Below the pieces are notes generated by a model. That model was given only the letters and a program-made list of their open reading frames with translations. It was not told the DNA's origin and ran no database searches. A stretch of 64,000 nt of DNA from Mycoplasmopsis lipofaciens ATCC 35015. GTDB lineage: Bacteria > Bacillota_I > Bacilli_A > Mycoplasmatales > Metamycoplasmataceae. Location: the NCBI RefSeq assembly GCF_000686585.1, contig NZ_JMKY01000005.1:1-64000 (forward strand), given 5' to 3'. This document shows positions 53,248 to 64,000 of the stretch, one piece after another. Each line of letters opens with the position of its first letter. Position 1 is the first letter of the stretch. The position numbers and the translations under genes are program-made.

Positions 53248-53916
53248 ATGAAAATTGATTATAATCAAATGATAGATCATACATATTTAAAACCAGAAGC
53301 TACACATAAAGAAATTGATAAATTGATAGATGAAGCTAAAAAATACAATTTTAAAACTATTTGTGTAAATAGTTCTTGAGTAAGTTATTGTAAAGAAAAA
53401 TTAACAGGAACTAACATAGGGATTACTTCTGTTGTTGGCTTTCCATTAGGTGCTTGCACCTCAGAAACTAAGGCTTTTGAAGCACAAGAAGCAATTAAAT
53501 TAGGTGCCAATGAAATTGATATGGTTATTCAAATTGGAAAAATGAAAGAAGGCGATTATACATATGTTTTAAATGATATTAAAACAGTTAAAAAGGCCTG
53601 TGGTAATACTACTCTAAAAGTTATTGTTGAAACTGCATTATTAACTACTGAAGAAGTACAAAAAGTTACAGAAATTGTAATGCAATCAGGAGCTGAATTT
53701 ATCAAAACATCAACTGGATTTTCAACTCGTGGAGCTTCATTAGAAGATGTTAAAATTATGAAATTAGTTTGTGGTGATGCATTATTAATTAAAGCTGCCG
53801 GTGGAATTAGCAATAAACAAGATATGATTAATATGACGAAGGCGGGAGCTAATCGTTTTGGTACATCAAGATCAGTTGCAATTGTTGAGGATAAGCAAGC
53901 TACTGAGGGTTATTAA
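53248..53916 (+). CDS. deoC: Deoxyribose-phosphate aldolase
   Basis: 222 aa. [16 protein letters not shown] start, [23 protein letters not shown], and the Schiff-base segment [15 protein letters not shown] with Lys153 followed by [14 protein letters not shown]. It splits deoxyribose 5-phosphate to glyceraldehyde 3-phosphate and acetaldehyde, the last step after the two phosphorylases and a phosphopentomutase (not in this window). AAAGGAGA site. Confidence 0.97.
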
Positions 53917-53930
53917 TTTAATAAAATATT

Positions 53931-53970
53931 AAAAAAGAACACATCATATCATTAGCATGTGTTCTTTTTT
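53931..53970. terminator. Bidirectional terminator after deoC
   Basis: Perfect 14-bp stem AAAAAAGAACACAT/ATGTGTTCTTTTTT with a 12-nt loop; serves deoC and the lipoprotein gene that ends at 54002. Confidence 0.9.
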
Positions 53971-54001
53971 TGTAATTGTTTTAAAATGAATTTAAATAAA
54001 A

Positions 54002-57000
54002 TTAAACAATATCATGTATTTTGTAAACTAATTCTGTAAAAATATATGTTTTTAAAAAAATTGAAAATTGATTAATTGTATATAACAAGGGTTGTATACC
54101 AATTTCAACACGTTTTTTTAGTTCATTTTCTTGATCTGTTGTTAAGTTGTATTTATTTTTTAGTTTTAAAATTGTATTTTTTAGATTTTCATTATAAATA
54201 TCTGTACTCATAACTTTTTCTAAATTAGTTGCTAAATATCTTCTTCCAAAAGTCCCTCCACCTATAGGTTTATTTGAATTAGGTTCAACAATATGTCTAT
54301 CAATTAATCCTTTTTGATTTGGGCGAAATGAAGGAGATCCATTAATTAAAAGATTTCAATCTAAATTTTGATAATAATCTAAAACTTCATCAGAAATTAA
54401 GTTTAATTCTTTTTTAGTATCATCTACTAGTAAATTAGTATTAGAAAAATTAGAAAAAAACTCAGAATTTTTTATTTTATCAATTTCTAGATTCATTAAT
54501 TTTCTATAGTTATTTTGTTGAGAAATTACTGTTTGAAATAATTCTTGTGAATAAGGTTTTACTAGATTTGGAATTAGTATTCTTTTTCCAACTTCTATAG
54601 TTCCTAGAATTCATCAAGTTCATGGTGATTTGCTATATGTTGAATTGATTCCTGTTTTAAAAAAATCAAAAAGTTTTTCTTCAGTATTAACAAAAATCAA
54701 ATCTAAACTATTAGCAATTTCTTCAGTTGTAGAATTTAAACCAAAATATTTAAAATAAGCATTTTTTAAAATACTTTCCTTAAATTTAACAAAATCGTCA
54801 TATGCTTTTTTGTAATATTCTTTTATTTTTTGTTTTGATATTTCTTTTAAATCGTTTTTTTGAATTTTGGTTGAGACTCAATTATCAATTTTTTCATCTA
54901 TATCACTTAAAAAAAGTGTTTTTTGTTTAGAAATTATACTATCAATTTTTTCATTTATCATTTTTGTATTATTTTTAGAATTTCTTAGATTTACTGTAGC
55001 TGAATCTGAAAATACATTTTTAAATCTAGGATTCGTACTTTCTAAAATAAAATTAACTTTTAAAACAAAATTAGAATTTTCTTCATTAGAATTTTCTATT
55101 GATGTTGAAATAATTTTTATTTTCGCTTGTTTTTCAGGACCTAAATCTTTTTTAACTTTTAATTCCTCTTGAACTACAATATTTTCATCCAAAGGAACAT
55201 TTGTTTCAGGATCTTTTAAAATTTTAGCTTCATCTAGAAGAGAATTTAAGCGGTTTTTTTCTTCATTAACATCTTTTTCATATTTTGCATATGATGATGT
55301 TGTTCTAAATCCCTCAATTATTTGTTCTCCTGATACTGAAACGTTTTCACCATTTACTTGTTTAGACAATACTACAGTTGAATTAACTGTCCCTTCATCT
55401 CTATTTGTGCTATTAACTGTAAAAATAGCATTAATATCATTATCTAATCCGGTTACAAATATAAAATCATTAACATTACCATTGTTTATTTCATCAGCAA
55501 ACGTCAATTCTTTGTCTGTTAATTTAGAATTTTTAAATTGTCATTGCAATGAATTTAAAAATTCTTTCAATTGATTTGTTACTATAACTCTACTTAAATC
55601 AATGGTCTTATTTAGTATTTGTGATGAATTAGATTCTTTTCCATGTTTTGTAGATTTTAATTTATAAGAAAACTCTAATTTATAGTTTGATTTTGAAATT
55701 TTAGATGCTTGAAAACTAACAATTTCAATAAGACTATCGTTAGGTAAATTTTCAAAAATTACAAATTGTTCAGTTTTGTTATTATTATAATAATTGTTGA
55801 ATTTTATATGATCTGAAATTGATTCTGGGATTTCATCCACTAATTTATATGTAATTAAATTAACAGATTCATTAAGTCTTTTTGTTTCATTATTTAATAA
55901 TTTGTTGAAAACAAAATCTTTATATACGCTAGTATCCTTACTATTATCATTTTTAGTAGAAGTTAATGTGATACGAATTGTTAATGAACCGTTTTCGTTA
56001 TCAGTTGATATTATATTTTTAGTTATTGAAGCATTTTGTACATTTTGCACTGCGAAATTATTTGCTTGATATTCATTTGGTAATAAAATGTTTGCTTGAG
56101 AATTATCAATTGTTACAAATTCATTCTCTGATAATATTCCATTAAGTCTTTCTGTTTCTAATTTAATTTCATTTTGAGCAGTTGTTTCAAACTGATTCAT
56201 TGTCAATGATTTTTGAATACTTTCAATATCTTCATTAATTAAATCATTATGTTTTTTTAGATTAAAAAGAATTAAAAGTTGTCCTAAATCATCATTAGAT
56301 TGTATTTTGTATATAACATCATACTCTTGGCCTAAACCATGATTAAAAGTTATATTATTTTTTTGAATTGAACTTGGTAAGGATGATGATTTGTCAATAG
56401 AAGCATCCAATTGAATATTTGATAAATTCATTTGATTTATCAAATCATTTAAATTATTTTTTTCACTTTGTCTTATTTTTTCTTTTCATTGACTATTAGT
56501 TTGAAAACCTTCAATTAAAATTGTTTTTTCTCTAGTGACAATATCTGCTAATTCTCCCGATTTAGAAGATTGTATATGGAACAATAATGAAATGGTACCA
56601 TTTTCATTATTTATTTCATGGCTATTTATTACGATATTATAATTATTTTTTTGAGTACTAAAATCATTGTCGATATCTATTTCAGATGGTCTAACAGAAT
56701 TCTTTGTTTTATTTTTTAAAAGAATTGTATTAGTTTCATCTAAAATTTTATTTAAACGTTCTTGTTCCACTTCCCTATCATGTTCTAATTTAGTTTTAAG
56801 TCCTTCCAAGACAAACTCTTTATTTTTACTATTTATTACTCCTAATTCAGAATCATTTTTAGTAAATTTTAAATTTATTATTAGTTTACCCAGTTCGTCA
56901 TTTGGTTGAAATTCAACAATTGTTTCTTCATCTATGTTTGTTGTTTCAAATTGTGAAAGACTGTTATAAAATGAAGGTAATTGATTTTTAAGGTTTTGTA

Positions 57001-58687
57001 GAGTAATTGTTACATTTTCAAGCTTAGTATCTAATTGATTTTTAGCTTCTTCTTTTAATTGATTGATTCTTTGATTAGTTGTTAAGAATCCATTTAAAAT
57101 TATTTCTTTTGCATTATTGGTTTTTAAATTAGCTAAATGATTTTCATTTTTAGTAGTAATTAAGTGATATTTTATTTTGATTTGACCTTTTTCATCATTA
57201 GGATTCATTTCTTCAACAACTATTTTTGCATCATTTAAATTTAAATTAAAATCTTCTTCTACAATTTCTGATGGAAGAAATTCGTTAGCGTTTTTACTAA
57301 TTAAATTAATTGTTTGCAAATCATTTTGTAAATTAATTAAACGGTTTTGTTCAAGATTAATTTCATTTTCAATAGTTGTTAAAAAACCATTTATTGTACA
57401 TTGATGATTATCACTAATTATTGTACCTAATTCACTATTGTCTTTTTTTATTAAAAATGTGACTATGATATTACCTTGATCATTATTTTTTGTTAATTCC
57501 ACTATTTCATAAATAGTATCGCTAGGTAATAAAGCTAAATTTGTTAATGATATATCATTTTTTGAAACTAATGAAGGCAAGATACTATTTTTATTGTTTC
57601 TGTCACGATAATCAAAATTTAATTGATTTGAAAATGCATTTAACATATTTTTTATTTCTTCTCGTCTTCTTGCTCTAATTTGCGCATTTGTTAAAAAATG
57701 TGAAATTTTTAAAGTTTGTGCAGTATCACTTATTAATTCTGGATATTCTTTAGATTGCAATTTAAATGTTATTTCAATTTCGCCATTGTCATCGTTAGGA
57801 TTTAATTGTTCAATTAAAATTGAATATTTTGCATCATTATTTTGAATATCAGAATTTTTTATTGTGCTAGCTAATGTATTATTTTTATCTATAGATTCTA
57901 GAATATCAATTTTTTTTATATTTTTTATAAACGAATTTAACATATTTTGAGTTTTATTTTTTTTATCTAAAAGGGTAGTTAAAAATCCATTAAACGTTTT
58001 TTCTTTTAGTTCGCTTTTAATTATTTGGTCTTGTTCTTTTGTTTCATATCAATATTGAATTGTTATAGAACCTAAATCATTGTTTTTATCTATTTCTTTA
58101 TGAAATGTATATTTTTGATTAAGATTTTTAAACAAAAATCAATTATCCATATAGTTAGATGGTAATTCATTGCTACTATTATTATTTTGATTTTCGACAA
58201 TAATTTTGTCTAAATTTGTATTCAGCTCATCTTTTAAAGTCAATAAATTAAATACTTTATTTTTTACTTCAGTTTTAAATGTTTTATTCTGAACTTCAAA
58301 ATTATAGTAATAGTTAACAGTTAATGTACCTAAAACATCATTTTTATCCATTGATTTAATTTGAAATCTAATATTATCATTATTAGAATTATTATTTATT
58401 ATTAGATTTTGATATTGAATTGTTGAAGGTAAATTATTTTTAAATTCGTCTTTAATTGAAATTTCGGTGTTTTCTAAAAGTCTATTAGCTTCGTCTTGAT
58501 TTTTTTTATGTAATTGTCTTAATTTTTCTTCTGCTGTTGGTTCAATCGGTTTAGGTTTAGTGTGTATGTCTTGTTTATTAACAGAACAACTTGCTGATAA
58601 AAAAACCAAAGGAATAGAAAAAGAAATAGCTGGTGAAAGAGTTAAAGCTATTCTTTTTCTATTTATTCTTTTTTTATTTATTTTCAT
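54002..58687 (-). CDS. Giant lipoprotein with about twelve lipoprotein-17-type repeats
   Basis: 1561 aa with about eight UGA codons and an intact frame. Signal peptide with lipobox LSASC (Cys34). From about residue 60 to 1240 it is built of about twelve diverged units of 95-110 residues. Each unit runs: helix with RLNxxL, then LPS or xPS, a strand block, the turn N-[DE]-x-x-G (for example MNPNDEKGQIKIKYHL, IEQLNPNDDNGEIEITFKL, ELTKNNDQGNIIVTFLI), and a closing GF-[LQ]-T (for example NGFLTT, EGFQT). This matches the mycoplasma 'lipoprotein-associated domain' PF04200 pattern. The last 240 residues have no such repeats and end with a Lys-poor helical region. Surface exposed, possibly size-variable; function unknown. 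Follows the 317-aa lipoprotein gene by 4 bp. Confidence 0.87.
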
Positions 58688-58691
58688 AAAC

Positions 58692-59645
58692 TTATGCTTT
58701 AAAATGATCGTCTAATAATGTTGCAAGTTCTTGAGTTTTCTTTAATAATAATTCAATACTTTCACTAACAGATTGTTCTAATGAAATATACTTACTTTTT
58801 AGTACACTTCTAACAGCATTATAATCATCTTTATTTGTTAAAATAGATCTAGCTTTAGCTACGGCATCGTTTTTAAATGTAACTAATAGTTCTTTAAATT
58901 TATTTAAAACAGCTTTATGTCCAGTGTTTTCTACATCGCTTAATTCAATTTCTCTAGCTTTTTGACCAATTTCATTAACAGCTGCAACATAATGTGCTTT
59001 CATTTCATTAATAAATGTATCTAAAATAGGTATATTCTTAGTTATATCATTATCTCTTAATGAGTCAAAAGAAGAATTTGAAATAATTAAAGCACTATCC
59101 TTATTTTTTTCATAAATCTCGATAAGTTCGTTTTTAATTTCTGTCAATTTACGTCCATTTAATTCACTTTTAACAAAAGCTAAACCATTATTAATTGTAT
59201 TGTTTTCAGCATATGATTTTATAGCTGAATCCATTATACCAGCTAAAACACTATTTAGTTTTAAAGCTACTTTATTGTATGATCTTGCAATTTTCTCTTG
59301 ATCTTCTTTTGAACTAACCATTATTCTAATATTCATTAATGCAGTGTTTTCAATTTTACCTAGTTGTGTTGCAATTGAATCTGCATATTGTTTGATAACT
59401 TCTTGAATTTCAGTTTGTTTTTCTGGGCTTAAAATACTGATATCAATTCTATTAAAATCTTCATGAACTTGAGCTTTTAATTCGTTAACTGCTTGATATT
59501 CAATACTTCCATTGGTTTTAGGTTCTACATTAATCATAGGCTTTTTAGGTTTTTCTTTTTGAAAATTACATGACGCAACAAGAGCAACCGGTGCTATCGT
59601 ACTAGTTGCTAATGCTAATGTAAATATTTTTTTATTTTTTTTCAT
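58692..59645 (-). CDS. Helical lipoprotein (317 aa)
   Basis: Signal peptide MKKNKKIFTLALATSTIAPV ends in the lipobox LVASC with Cys26. The mature part, residues 45-317, is almost entirely alpha-helical with few Pro or Gly, and no recognised domain. No coiled-coil heptad is obvious. First gene of a two-gene unit with the 1561-aa repeat lipoprotein; the second gene starts 4 bp after this stop and has no clear ribosome site, so it may depend on reinitiation. GAGGTTA site before ATG 59645. Confidence 0.82.
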   Translation of the reverse strand: MKKNKKIFTLALATSTIAPVALVASCNFQKEKPKKPMINVEPKTNGSIEYQAVNELKAQVHEDFNRIDISILSPEKQTEIQEVIKQYADSIATQLGKIENTALMNIRIMVSSKEDQEKIARSYNKVALKLNSVLAGIMDSAIKSYAENNTINNGLAFVKSELNGRKLTEIKNELIEIYEKNKDSALIISNSSFDSLRDNDITKNIPILDTFINEMKAHYVAAVNEIGQKAREIELSDVENTGHKAVLNKFKELLVTFKNDAVAKARSILTNKDDYNAVRSVLKSKYISLEQSVSESIELLLKKTQELATLLDDHFKA

Positions 59646-59691
59646 ATTAACCTCTTTGTTGTTTTATATATTTATATATTTGTTTTGATAT

Positions 59692-59697
59692 ATTATA
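59692..59697 (-). promoter_or_regulatory. Extended -10 of the lipoprotein operon
   Basis: TGGTATAAT on the minus strand (TG-N-TATAAT extended -10), 47 bp before the ATG at 59645. Confidence 0.65.
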
Positions 59698-59735
59698 CCA
59701 CGATAACATAATTTTATATTTTTATAAAATATTAA

Positions 59736-61061
59736 TTATGCCAATGGGTCTCAAGGTTCCAATACAATTGATTCTTTTTCAGAAGCTTCTTTCAAAATAC
59801 TTGATTTAATATATTTTTGATTAACGATTACTTCAAAAACATATTCATCAAATCATTTGTCACTCATAGAAAAGTATCCTTTTTGTCCGTTTTTTTCTCC
59901 TCATGAATTTTCAACTTCTCATTTTATAGGTTTATTATTTTCATCTAAATCTACACCTACAAATGTCATCGCATGTGTTGCGGCAGAATATCTAAAATTT
60001 ATTCTATCTGCTTTTGACAATTCATCATAATTTTTAAGAGAATCAGTGAAATTAAATATTTCTGTATCCATAATTCCTTTATTACGATCACTAAATTTTC
60101 CAACATCGCAACCAAATCAAACAGGTTCATTTGCTTTTAATGAATCAATAATGGCTTCCTTTATATCGTTAATATCAGTGTTAATAAACTCAAATGTTTT
60201 ACCTTCAACAACAGATTTAAAATATTTAGTTTTAATTAATGTATTGAAATTATGTTCTGGTCTAGGGTCATGTCCAATATTAACCATTTCTTTTAAATCT
60301 TTTTTAACAAATTTATTTAAAAATTTTAATGGTGTCATATTTGATAATTTGTGAAATTTTTTATCTTTGTCACGATATTCATAATCAAATTTTTCTATTG
60401 GCATTCCAAATGCTTTAACACACATATCAAAAACAACATTTAGTGAATCTAATTTAATTTTTCTAATTTCTTCTAGTGATTTATTTTCACTAAAAGCTTG
60501 TTTAAATCTTTTTATAGTTGAAAATAAATGACCTTTAATAATTTGATTTAATGTATCAGTGTTTTCTGATGTAAATGTTTCATTCATAATACTTTTAGGA
60601 ACAACACCATATTTATTTATTAAATCTGCAGCTCATTCAAAATAACCACCATCTTCACTTGCAAAATCCACAAAAGATGTTATTAAACGATCATTATAAT
60701 CTAATTCATTGTGTTCAATCATTAATTCTAAAAATGTGTTTGCTTTTTCTAATTTATCTCAAAATGAAAGATAATTTTGTGAGAATTCGAAATTTTCAAC
60801 ATTTAATTCTTTTAAAATGTCTGTTTTTATAACATTTAAGGCAGCAAATATTCAACATCTACCACTTGCTTTTTGATTAGTCATTCCTGCTTTAGTAGTT
60901 TGAATTGAAAATTCATAATTATGAAATCTATTAACATCATTATTGAATGTTGCATTTTCAATTCCATTTTTGCTTATTGCATTTTCAATTACTTTATTTT
61001 CAATTTTATTTTGATATTTTTTTATAAATTTTGTTATATCTGTTTTTTTAATTGTATTCAT
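59736..61061 (-). CDS. pepC: C1B cysteine aminopeptidase (PepC / bleomycin hydrolase)
   Basis: 441 aa with UGA tryptophans. Catalytic Cys69 in KASGRCWIFAALN, His in YSAATHAMTFVGVD and Asn in KWEVENSWGEKNG: the complete papain triad. NQKASGRC and DMCVKAFGMP fit the bleomycin hydrolase/PepC family. A hexameric barrel with a C-terminal arm reaching the active site, cutting N-terminal residues from peptides; the end here is PWDPLA. Second gene after the HAD phosphatase (25-bp gap, AAAGGA site). Confidence 0.94.
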
Positions 61062-61086
61062 TTTTTAAATTCCTTTCAAAAAATAA

Positions 61087-61920
61087 TTATTGAATTATAC
61101 TAATATTTTCTAATTCTGATAATAGTTTTGCAACTCCTCCATTTGTATAATTTGGAGCTATATAACAAGCTTTCTTTTTAACTTCATTTGTACTATTGCC
61201 CATAGCAATGAAATTAGGAATATGTGGTAAACAATTTGTATCATTACCACTATCACCGATATGAACTGCATATTTAGGATCGATATTTAAAAGATTACAA
61301 ATAAATTTGTTACCTAGACCTTTATTGGCTTTTTTATCAGTTATTTCTAATGAATAACCACTAGAAACTGTATGAAATTCTAAATTAGGAAATTCTTTTT
61401 TTAATTTTAATTTAAATTCATTTGTTTTGTCGATATCTTTACCAAAAACTAATAATTTGGTTATTTCTTTTTCTAATTGCATTTTGGAATAAGGCTTTTT
61501 AGGACAATTCACAACTCAATCTCGCATTAGTGAAATTTTAGAATTTCGCCCATAAAAAACATCTTTATTGCCATTAATCATGATAAACATATCCTCTTTT
61601 TTTAACACTTCTAAAATATTTTTTACATCTTTTTCATTCATAGGATTTTTAATCAATACTTCGTTGTTTTTATTGACGATAATAGCGCCATTTTGACAAA
61701 TAACATATGGACTATTTATTTTTTGAGCAATGTTCATTACAAATTCACTATTTTTTCTTCCAGTAGATAAACACAATATTTTCTTTTCATTTATTTTTCT
61801 TGCAATATTTATATTTTTGCTACTTATTAGTTCTTTTTCATTTGGTTGGTCTAAAAAAGTTCCATCTATATCTACAAAATAAATTTGAACATCAAAATTT
61901 AATATTTTTTTATTTTTCAT
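61087..61920 (-). CDS. HAD-superfamily Cof-type phosphatase
   Basis: 277 aa from ATG 61920. Motif I FVDIDGTFLD (nucleophile Asp, acid Asp), motif II LCLSTGRKNSE, motif III Lys in SLEITDKKANKGLG, motif IV HIGDSGNDTNCLPHI. The cap is of the Cof type (C2). Such enzymes dephosphorylate sugar phosphates, nucleotides or flavin; the substrate is not evident. ATG 61920 is chosen since AAAGGA lies 8 nt before it; ATG 61950 has no site. A UGA at about residue 135. Head of the HAD-pepC unit, divergent from pncB. Confidence 0.87.
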
Positions 61921-62029
61921 ATTTTTATTTCCTTTGTGCGTCTCTAACATTTGTATTAATAAACATAATGTATTATATATTATGAACTTATAGTAAAATA
62001 TTATTACAAAATTTTAGAAAAGAGTTAAT

Positions 62030-63058
62030 ATGAGTAATAAATTAGATAAATACATAGCAAGTTATTTTTTTAATGCTGAAGAAATTATAAGACAAAAAAA
62101 TCCTGAAAATATAATAACATTACAATTTTTTCAAAGAAAAGATGATGTGTTATTGGCGGGAATGCAAGAAGTTTTAGACTTATTAGAAAAACACACCGAT
62201 ACATCTAAATACTCAATTAGATATTTAAAAGATGGAACTAAGATTAATAATCTAGATATAGTTTTGGAGTTAGAAGGACATTATCAAGATTTTGGTAAAT
62301 ATGAAGGTATGATTGATGGTATTTTAGCACGAAGTACATCACTAGCAACTAATGCTTATCGTTGTGTTAAAGAAGCTAAAGGTAAAGAAATTATTTTTAT
62401 GGGAGATAGAGCGGATCATTATTTAATGCAAGAAATCGATGGTAAGGCAATGCGAATTGCTGGAATAAATATTATGTCGACATTAGCTCAACAATCAAAA
62501 AATGAAACTAAAAAGCCTTTTGGATCAGTACCACATATTTTAATTCAAAATTTTGATGGTGATACAGCTGCAGCTATGCAAGCTTATCAAGATGTTTTTC
62601 CGGAATTTAAATATATCTCACTTGTTGATTATAAAAACAATGTTATAGAACAAGCTCTAGAATCATATAAAATATTAGGATCAAAATTAAGCGGCGTTAG
62701 AATAGATACTTCTAAAAATATGAAAGATCATATGTTTGATAATGAAATAGATAAAGAAGAATACTATGGTGTTAATGTTGAACAAGTAAAAAGATTGAGA
62801 AAAGCATTAGATCAAGCCGGAGCAAAAGATGTGAAAATAATTGTTTCATCAGGTTTTGATTATAAAAAAATTAAACATTTTGAAGAAAATAATGCTCCAG
62901 TAGATTTTTATGGTGTGGGGCAATCAATATTTAAATTAACTTCTAGTTTTTCAGCCGATGCTACATTGTTAAACAACAAAAAACAAGCTAAAGAAGGAAG
63001 GGAATATCGTAATAATCCCAATTTAATAATTTATAAGAGACAAGGGGCAAATAAATAA
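62030..63058 (+). CDS. pncB: Nicotinate phosphoribosyltransferase
   Basis: 342 aa. Start MSNKLDKYIASYFFNAEEII, then ITLQFFQRKDDVLLAGMQEV, YEGMIDGILARSTSLATN with the phosphoribosyl-binding area, GVRIDTSKNM and VDFYGVGQSIF. It makes nicotinate mononucleotide from nicotinate and PRPP, ATP-linked, the first step of NAD salvage. GTTAAT before ATG gives a weak AGAGTT site. Overlaps plsY by 1 bp. Confidence 0.92.
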   Translation: MSNKLDKYIASYFFNAEEIIRQKNPENIITLQFFQRKDDVLLAGMQEVLDLLEKHTDTSKYSIRYLKDGTKINNLDIVLELEGHYQDFGKYEGMIDGILARSTSLATNAYRCVKEAKGKEIIFMGDRADHYLMQEIDGKAMRIAGINIMSTLAQQSKNETKKPFGSVPHILIQNFDGDTAAAMQAYQDVFPEFKYISLVDYKNNVIEQALESYKILGSKLSGVRIDTSKNMKDHMFDNEIDKEEYYGVNVEQVKRLRKALDQAGAKDVKIIVSSGFDYKKIKHFEENNAPVDFYGVGQSIFKLTSSFSADATLLNNKKQAKEGREYRNNPNLIIYKRQGANK

Positions 63059-63765
63059 TGGTTATTTTTTATAGTATTTTATTAAATTTAGCATTTTTAT
63101 TAATTGGTTATTTATTATTCGGTTCTTTTAACACCTCTATTATTTTAAGTAACAAATATAAAAAGGATGATATTAGAAAACATTATAGTCATAATGCCGG
63201 AGCAACTAATAGTTTGAGAACATATGGTAAAAAATTTGCTTTGATTGTTTTTTTGATTGATATATTTAAAACATTTGTTCCTACAATTATTTTAGCTGCT
63301 TTACTTAATCATATAGGTTCATTTAACTCTTTTTCTCAAACCTATTATATTTCACCTCAATCTTTAGCATTAGGTGTTGTTATAGGACATATTTTTCCAT
63401 TGTATTTTAAATTCCATGGCGGTAAGGGTGTTGCTTGTACAATAGGATTAATAGCAACTATGAATATAATTATTTTTATAATTGCTGCAATATTATTTTT
63501 TACAATTCTTTTCAGTTCACGGATGGTGTCATTAGGTTCAATATTAACAGCATTTATTTTAATACCTATTTGTTTTATACCCTGATTAATACAGGGATCA
63601 TTAGGTTATTGAAGTAATTTTGTAAATATGTCTAATTCAATGAGCAATTTACAAAATTACTGATATGTATCGCCTATAATTTATTCTATTGCAGCAATAT
63701 TTATAATATGTGCTCATCATAGTAATATTAGAAGAATTATCAAAAAAGAAGAACATAAATTTTAA
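63058..63765 (+). CDS. plsY: Acyl-phosphate:glycerol-3-phosphate acyltransferase
   Basis: 235 aa with UGA tryptophans and 6 to 7 membrane helices. Conserved motif 1 GSFNTSIILS, motif 2 RKHYSHNAGATNSLRTYGK and motif 3 IGHIFPLYFKFHGGKGVACTIG with the acyl-phosphate site. First acyl transfer in phospholipid synthesis; it takes acyl-phosphate from PlsX or FakAB. Its start codon ATG shares a base with the pncB stop. Confidence 0.94.
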
Positions 63766-63783
63766 TGTACACATTTGTACATT
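63764..63783 (+). terminator. Terminator-like hairpin after plsY
   Basis: AATGTAC/GTACATT stem with a 6-nt loop, overlapping the stop codon; the T-run is interrupted. Confidence 0.5.
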
Positions 63784-63824
63784 TTATTTATATATTTTTT
63801 ATTTTTTATTACAATTATTATGAA

Positions 63825-63894
63825 CAGGGTGCTGTATAAAAATACGGCTGAGAATATACCTATAAGCTGATCAGGGTAATGCCTGCGTAGCACA
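63825..63894 (+). promoter_or_regulatory. TPP riboswitch (THI element) aptamer
   Basis: Conserved bases in order: ACAGGGTGC at 63824-63832, CTGAGA at 63848-63853 (pyrimidine-binding J3/2), CTGATC at 63867-63872, GGGTAATGCC at 63874-63883 (pyrophosphate-binding J4/5 side) and TGCGTAG at 63884-63890. This is the TPP aptamer. High thiamine diphosphate should turn the gene downstream off. Confidence 0.95.
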
Positions 63895-63930
63895 TTCAAT
63901 TTTTGTATTGAAAAAAACTGTATATTTAAT

Positions 63931-63970
63931 ATATTCTCCACCTGTTTAATAAACAAGGAGATATTTTTTA
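63931..63970 (+). terminator. Riboswitch expression platform: terminator hairpin
   Basis: CTCC with internal loop and TGTTT/AAACA at the tip pair with GGAG, followed by ATATTTTTTA. The 3' arm also contains the AAGGAG ribosome site of the next gene, so it can both terminate and hide the start region. Confidence 0.75.
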
Positions 63971-63974
63971 TATT

Positions 63975-64000
63975 ATGAAAAAATTAAACAAAATTTTAAC
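63975..64000 (+). CDS. Start of a TPP-controlled gene, probably thiamine transport lipoprotein
   Basis: Only the first codons are visible: MKKLNKIL(T), a typical start of a mollicute signal peptide. The gene is placed behind a TPP riboswitch, so a thiamine or thiamine-phosphate uptake protein such as the Cypl/p37 substrate-binding lipoprotein is likely. The ribosome site AAGGAG is 14 nt upstream, farther than usual. Confidence 0.5.

Noticed and set aside
54867-55172. Plus-strand open frame opposite the repeat lipoprotein gene
   Set aside because: Antisense of a beta-rich repeat region, Phe/Leu/Ser-rich, no ribosome site.
61921-61950. Earlier ATG for the HAD phosphatase
   Set aside because: No ribosome site before it; the AAAGGA between it and ATG 61920 suits the later start.
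63762-63956. Minus-strand open frame at the right edge
   Set aside because: It overlaps the TPP aptamer and its terminator, whose conserved bases explain the sequence.

Overview
The window is a piece of a very AT-rich, wall-less mollicute chromosome (Mycoplasma in the broad sense). UGA must be read as tryptophan: nearly every long gene contains in-frame TGA codons in conserved positions, for example before the Walker A motif of the helicase at 8627-12157 and inside LepA, PcrA, MgtE, FtsZ-cluster genes and EF-Ts. PTS Enzyme I, phosphofructokinase, a deoxyribonucleoside salvage operon, many Cys-lipidated surface proteins and no cell wall synthesis genes fit a sugar-fermenting mycoplasma of the hominis/synoviae/bovis side of the tree. 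The exact species is not decided here.

Layout. 1-1352 (minus): the start of a type III restriction-modification methylase, an unknown gene upstream of it, and RNase P RNA. 1375-3188 (minus): holA and whiA. 3365-5673 (plus): a tight operon of a small membrane protein, a CdaM-type di-adenylate cyclase and the Mg2+ transporter MgtE, followed by a tRNA-Leu with anticodon AAG. 5876-15298: lepA, a LicA/choline-kinase-like gene, a 1176-aa superfamily 1 helicase, the infC-rpmI-rplT operon with a structured leader and a probable AUU start, a small lipoprotein and tmcAL. 15434-19161: a small membrane protein, tRNA-Leu(CAA), and two adjacent nuclease-like genes (DUF2779 and a PD-(D/E)XK-type protein). 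19375-25116: a 1913-aa membrane-anchored helical protein. 25193-27982: K+ uptake genes ktrB and ktrA, divergent, with a TTG-started membrane protein coupled to ktrB.

28161-31853 is the reduced dcw division cluster (mraZ, rsmH, an FtsA-position gene, ftsZ) headed by three 10-bp GTG repeats that look like the mollicute MraZ box. 31977-36507: rsmE, an M13 metallopeptidase and ptsI. 36598-39252: a transglutaminase-like lipoprotein with 17-residue repeats. 39377-41282: rpsB-tsf behind a compact stem-loop. 41484-41966: a short Lon-N-like protein. 42007-49752 (minus) reads as one six-gene operon, asnS, glycosyltransferase, RDD membrane protein, pcrA, a PAS/GGDEF/EAL-like degenerate signalling protein, degV. 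Then pfkA (minus), the deoD-deoA-deoC operon (plus) with an operator-like element, two lipoprotein genes (minus) including a 1561-aa protein with about twelve lipoprotein-17-type repeats, pepC and a HAD phosphatase (minus), pncB-plsY (plus), and at the right edge a TPP riboswitch with its terminator in front of the first codons of a gene, probably for thiamine uptake.

Themes. Three parts of c-di-AMP and ion homeostasis lie in the window (CdaM-MgtE and KtrAB). Two operons show r-protein style leader control. Several surface proteins are built from repeats. The least explained items are the degenerate GGDEF-EAL-like protein at 42906-44525, the small membrane partners of CdaM and KtrB, and the paired nucleases at 15969-19161.
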